DNA of 8,096 nucleotides from Eubacteriales bacterium (GTDB taxonomy: Bacteria > Bacillota > Clostridia > Christensenellales > CAG-138). The stretch lies in the NCBI GenBank assembly GCA_030695285.1, contig JAUYTF010000072.1:1-8096 (forward strand), read 5' to 3'. The position numbers and the translations under genes were made by a program. This document shows, piece by piece, positions 6,016-8,096 of the stretch. How positions within the stretch are numbered: position 1 is the first letter of the stretch; the number at the start of each line of letters is the position of its first letter. Under the pieces are notes generated by a model. The model had not been told where the DNA came from. It saw only the letters and a list, made by a program, of their open reading frames with translations, and ran no database searches.

Positions 6016-7248
6016 TTATCGCTCAGGGTTTCTTTGTTTTGGCTTTGCAGTGCCTGAGAAGCGCTGACGCGATGACAGTTGCTTATCCGTGCGTGGTGGC
6101 CTTGGCTGCTTGACTGTTTTTACGAATACCTGCATGGGCCATTGTGATTCCCGCACGGGGATTTTCAGGCCGGTCATCTTTTCGATGGAGCGCAGGTTGT
6201 CCACATGATCGATGTTGCAAAAGCTGATGGCTGTACCGCCGAGGCCCGCCCGACCGGTACGTCCGATGCGGTGGATGTAGGTCTCCGCTACGTCCGGCAG
6301 GTCGTAGTTGATCACGTGAGACAGTTCAGGTATGTCAATTCCTCTTGCCGCGATGTCTGTTGCCACGAGAATTTTCACGCGCCCGTCGCGAAAGCTTTTG
6401 AGCGCGTCCTGTCGCGCGTTTTGCGCTTTGTCTCCATGAATGGCGCGCGCAACAAATCCTTCCTGAGCCAGTTTCTGTACGACGCGGTCAGCGCCGTGTT
6501 TGGTATTGGTAAACACAAGCGCATTCTTGATGTCCTCGGTGCGGAACAATTCCGCAAGAAGGAGCGTCTTATTCGGCTTGTCTACCATATAGACGCTTTG
6601 ATCGATGCTTTCTACAGCGCGCGTGACGGGATCGACCTTGATCATAGCGGGGTTTTTGAGGAGCGTTTGCGCAAGCGTTTCGATCTCGGATGGCATGGTT
6701 GCGCTAAACAGCATGGTCTGCCGCTGCGTCGGCAAGAGCTTGATCGTTTTTTTGACATCGTGGATAAAGCCCATATCCAGCATTCGATCGGCCTCGTCCA
6801 GAACAAAAATCTCAATACCATCAAGGTGAATATAGCCCTGATTGATCAGGTCGTTGAGTCGTCCGGGCGTTGCAATCAAAACGTCTATCCCTCTTGTGAG
6901 TGCCTCTACCTGCGGATGTTGCGACACGCCACCGAATACCACGCCGGAGTGCATGCGCAGACGCCTGCCAAAGTATCGGAATGTTTCGTAAATCTGGATG
7001 GCAAGCTCTCGTGTCGGCGTCAAAACAAGCGCTCGAATCTGGTTGCTGCGTTCCTTGCTCAGCCGCTGTAAGATCGGCAGGGCAAAGGCTGCCGTTTTTC
7101 CGCTGCCTGTTTGTGCACATCCAATGATATCGCGTCCGCTCAACAGAACAGGAATCGCTTCCGTCTGAATCGGCGAGGGCTCTGTATAACCCGCTTCCGC
7201 TACCGCTTGCATCAGCGGCTGGATGAGTTCCATTTCGTTAAAAGTCAT
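6016..7248 (-). CDS. rhlE: DEAD-box ATP-dependent RNA helicase, RhlE type
   Basis: The protein has 410 residues from the ATG at 7248. All superfamily 2 DEAD-box motifs are present in order: the Q motif (Phe3 and 19-28, GYTEPSPIQ), Walker A AQTGSGKT (45-52), PTRELA (78-83), TPGR (127-130), DEAD (151-154), SAT (182-184), FTNTK (246-250), ATDIAARGIDI (296-306) and HRIGRTGR (326-333). A basic, Pro/Arg/Lys-rich tail follows from about 375. The core and short basic tail fit RhlE-like helicases, which remodel structured RNA, for example in ribosome assembly or cold adaptation; the exact RNA target cannot be read from sequence. The ATG (MTFNEMEL) is preferred over an in-frame TTG eight codons upstream because AGAG sits five bases before it and family members start this way. 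It is convergent with the TPR gene and divergent from the kinase-like gene. Confidence 0.95.
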   Translation of the reverse strand: MTFNEMELIQPLMQAVAEAGYTEPSPIQTEAIPVLLSGRDIIGCAQTGSGKTAAFALPILQRLSKERSNQIRALVLTPTRELAIQIYETFRYFGRRLRMHSGVVFGGVSQHPQVEALTRGIDVLIATPGRLNDLINQGYIHLDGIEIFVLDEADRMLDMGFIHDVKKTIKLLPTQRQTMLFSATMPSEIETLAQTLLKNPAMIKVDPVTRAVESIDQSVYMVDKPNKTLLLAELFRTEDIKNALVFTNTKHGADRVVQKLAQEGFVARAIHGDKAQNARQDALKSFRDGRVKILVATDIAARGIDIPELSHVINYDLPDVAETYIHRIGRTGRAGLGGTAISFCNIDHVDNLRSIEKMTGLKIPVRESQWPMQVFVKTVKQPRPPRTDKQLSSRQRFSGTAKPKQRNPER

Positions 7249-7318
7249 AGTTTCTCTTTTCTTGTGTTGCAAATTCTCGTATTGTTAGCATGTCTGCATA
7301 CTTTACATCAACTTTAGC

Positions 7319-7327
7319 AGTATAACA
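7319..7327 (-). promoter_or_regulatory. Candidate extended -10 promoter of the helicase gene
   Basis: On the minus strand TGTTATACT matches an extended -10 element (TGn then TATACT, one mismatch to TATAAT). No good -35 is seen at the usual distance, as expected for extended -10 promoters. The predicted leader to the ATG at 7248 would be about 60 nt. Confidence 0.45.
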
Positions 7328-7522
7328 TATTCCACGAAAAAGAAGATTACTTCTAAAAATACACCGCGATAATTTCACGCAATCGCCTGTTTCTGAGGGG
7401 ATTGATGCGCATGTTTTCGATGGAAAAAGCCACTACAAGCGACCATTGGCGATGATACACACCAATAAATTGCAGTCAGTAGTATTTGAGCCGGCTTTGT
7501 GCAAGAAATCAGCTTTCGAACA
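7328..7522. other. Intergenic sequence without recognisable genes
   Basis: This AT-rich stretch upstream of the helicase promoter contains no ORF with a ribosome binding site. An open frame at 7446-7703 starts here but crosses the hairpin element and then overlaps the recombinase remnant in a different frame, so it is not accepted as a gene. Confidence 0.55.
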
Positions 7523-7566
7523 GCGCAAAAACCGCCTTCACCAGGCGGCTGTTTCTGGTTGTGCGC
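7523..7566. repeat. Hairpin element, copy 2 of 2
   Basis: Outer arms GCGCA (7523-7527) and TGCGC (7562-7566) enclose an inner stem CCGCCT (7532-7537)/AGGCGG (7543-7548) followed by a T-rich stretch and CTGGTTG. The outer closing pair is retained relative to copy 1 at 5753-5791 although its bases are shifted, which suggests the folded structure matters. No intact gene ends immediately before it, so it is not an obvious functional terminator here. Confidence 0.6.
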
Positions 7567-7599
7567 GATGGACTACTTTGCTCAAATCAGACACGTTCG

Positions 7600-7758
7600 T
7601 TTGCGTTGATTTTTACGATGGTGATTCCGCTGCGTACGGCGAGCTACCGTGCGGGGCATGCGTAGACTTCGACGACCTCCAACATTTACTCGCATGCGAT
7701 TAAGATGGCGGATGAGAAGGCGGCGAAGGTGCTAGAGGATGTCATTGTTTCAAAATGA
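7600..7758 (+). pseudogene. Decayed 3' end of a tyrosine recombinase (phage-type integrase)
   Basis: Translated in the frame ending with TGA at 7756-7758, the sequence reads IPLRTASYRAGHA, then TAG, then TSTTSNIYSHAIK and MADEKAAKVLEDVI. This matches the C-terminal box of tyrosine recombinases of Firmicutes mobile elements as I know it: LGHA-Q-TSTT-x-NIYSHA, where the Tyr of NIYSH is the nucleophile. The amber codon at 7663-7665 stands where Gln is usual, one C-to-T change from CAG. Similarity fades upstream of about 7600, and the Arg-His-x-x-His region is not clear. The rest of the gene is missing, replaced by the hairpin element and unrelated sequence, so this is a scar of an integrated element. 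Confidence 0.75.
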
Positions 7759-7870
7759 AGTTACTCATAAATCCGATTTGCTTCGCTAACATCAAAAGAG
7801 TGCAAAAACATCTTGGGTTCTTAAGCTCGATGCAATGGCTCATTCTCTTAATTCAGAGTCTTCTAAAACA
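7759..7870. other. Intergenic sequence between recombinase remnant and promoter
   Basis: No gene or strong structure is seen. It may include flanking sequence from the lost mobile element, but nothing in it proves that. Confidence 0.4.
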
Positions 7871-7899
7871 TTGACTTTATATGGGTTCGATTCTAGAAT
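7871..7899 (+). promoter_or_regulatory. Sigma-A-type promoter for the kinase-like gene
   Basis: TTGACT (7871-7876) and TAGAAT (7894-7899) each match the consensus at five of six positions and are separated by exactly 17 nt. Transcription would start near 7906, giving a leader of about 110 nt. Confidence 0.75.
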
Positions 7900-7912
7900 A
7901 AAAAGGGAGTGG

Positions 7913-7963
7913 GTTCGTTGTTTATTGTTTTACTTGAATATTAACGAACTATGTGCGTTTTTT
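7913..7963 (+). promoter_or_regulatory. Leader inverted repeat followed by a T-run; possible attenuator
   Basis: GTTCGTT (7913-7919) and AACGAAC (7943-7949) are perfectly complementary with a 23-nt loop, just inside the predicted transcript. A six-T run follows at 7958-7963, eight nucleotides after the stem. That gap is long for a classic terminator, so attenuation is only a possibility. Confidence 0.35.
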
Positions 7964-8003
7964 GTATGCGAATACTATATATGACGAAGTTATATGAGAA
8001 TTT

Positions 8004-8010
8004 GGAGGAG
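8004..8010 (+). promoter_or_regulatory. Ribosome binding site of the kinase-like gene
   Basis: GGAGGAG lies six nucleotides before the TTG at 8017. This strong, well-spaced site decides for the TTG start over the in-frame ATG at 7981, which has no ribosome binding site. Confidence 0.8.
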
Positions 8011-8016
8011 AAGCAG

Positions 8017-8096
8017 TTGCCGATCATAACCATTTCGCGGCAGATGTACAGCCTCGGGGATGAAATCGCAGAGGCACTATCCCGAAAACTGGGTTG
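8017..8096 (+). CDS. Cytidylate-kinase-like protein, N-terminus only (3' end outside window)
   Basis: Reading from TTG gives PIITISRQMYSLGDEIAEAL followed by SRKLGW. This is the opening of the cytidylate-kinase-like family (Cytidylate_kin2): strand IITISR, a loop, then a helix EIAEALxxxLGW. In canonical nucleoside monophosphate kinases the loop is Gly-rich; in many clostridial homologues it reads like GSLGD, and here its first Gly is Tyr (YSLGD). The likely role is a P-loop kinase-like protein of nucleotide metabolism, but activity cannot be judged from 26 residues. An alternative start at ATG 7981 would add 12 residues (MTKLYENLEEKQ) that are not typical of the family. Confidence 0.75.
   Translation, partial: MPIITISRQMYSLGDEIAEALSRKLG

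Noticed and set aside
6205..7071. 288-codon open frame on the + strand
   Set aside because: It is the antisense shadow of the DEAD-box helicase, which has every expected motif on the minus strand.
7446..7703. 85-codon open frame on the + strand
   Set aside because: It lacks a ribosome binding site, crosses the hairpin element and overlaps the recombinase remnant in another frame; it resembles no family I recognise.

Overview
The window looks like a piece of a Gram-positive, Clostridia-type (Firmicutes) chromosome with moderately GC-rich genes. This rests on inference: strong GGAGG-type ribosome binding sites, a TTG start behind such a site, sigma-A-like promoter boxes, U-tract terminators, a cytidylate-kinase-like protein of a kind common in Clostridia, and a very large repetitive surface protein with no outer-membrane features. 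No rRNA or tRNA is present, so the taxon is not fixed.

Layout: (1) 2-4141 (+) is the 3' part of a giant surface-type protein. It has a beta-solenoid segment, a roughly 585-residue Ala-rich helical region, a second beta-solenoid segment, and a C-terminal segment that resembles the catalytic core of IS256/Mutator-type transposases but lacks most of the catalytic residues. (2) 4142-4452 holds two hairpins and a four-copy tandem repeat. Each copy carries a ribosome binding site, an ATG and the codons for a peptide like M-x-x-D-D-L-Q-K. The first three copies end in TAG after 9-11 codons; the fourth is the true start of the next gene. (3) 4453-5694 (+) encodes a membrane-anchored TPR protein, closed by a clear intrinsic terminator at 5757-5781. 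(4) 5782-6015 is a gene-free convergent region. (5) 6016-7248 (-) encodes a complete DEAD-box RNA helicase of the RhlE type. (6) 7249-8016 is an AT-richer gene-poor region with the helicase promoter, a hairpin element related to the one at 5753-5791, a decayed 3' end of a tyrosine recombinase (7600-7758, with an amber codon), and a good sigma-A promoter with a roughly 110-nt leader. (7) 8017-8096 (+) is the 5' end of a cytidylate-kinase-like gene.

The surface protein and the TPR protein are co-oriented and may be functionally linked (a large exported protein and a membrane-anchored TPR partner), but hairpins and the leader array separate them. The helicase and kinase-like genes are divergently transcribed, probably independent housekeeping-type genes. 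The recombinase scar and the two related hairpin elements around the helicase suggest past mobile-element activity.

The two points most worth following up are the serial array of mini-ORFs in front of the TPR gene, and the apparently catalytically dead transposase-like domain at the end of the surface protein.
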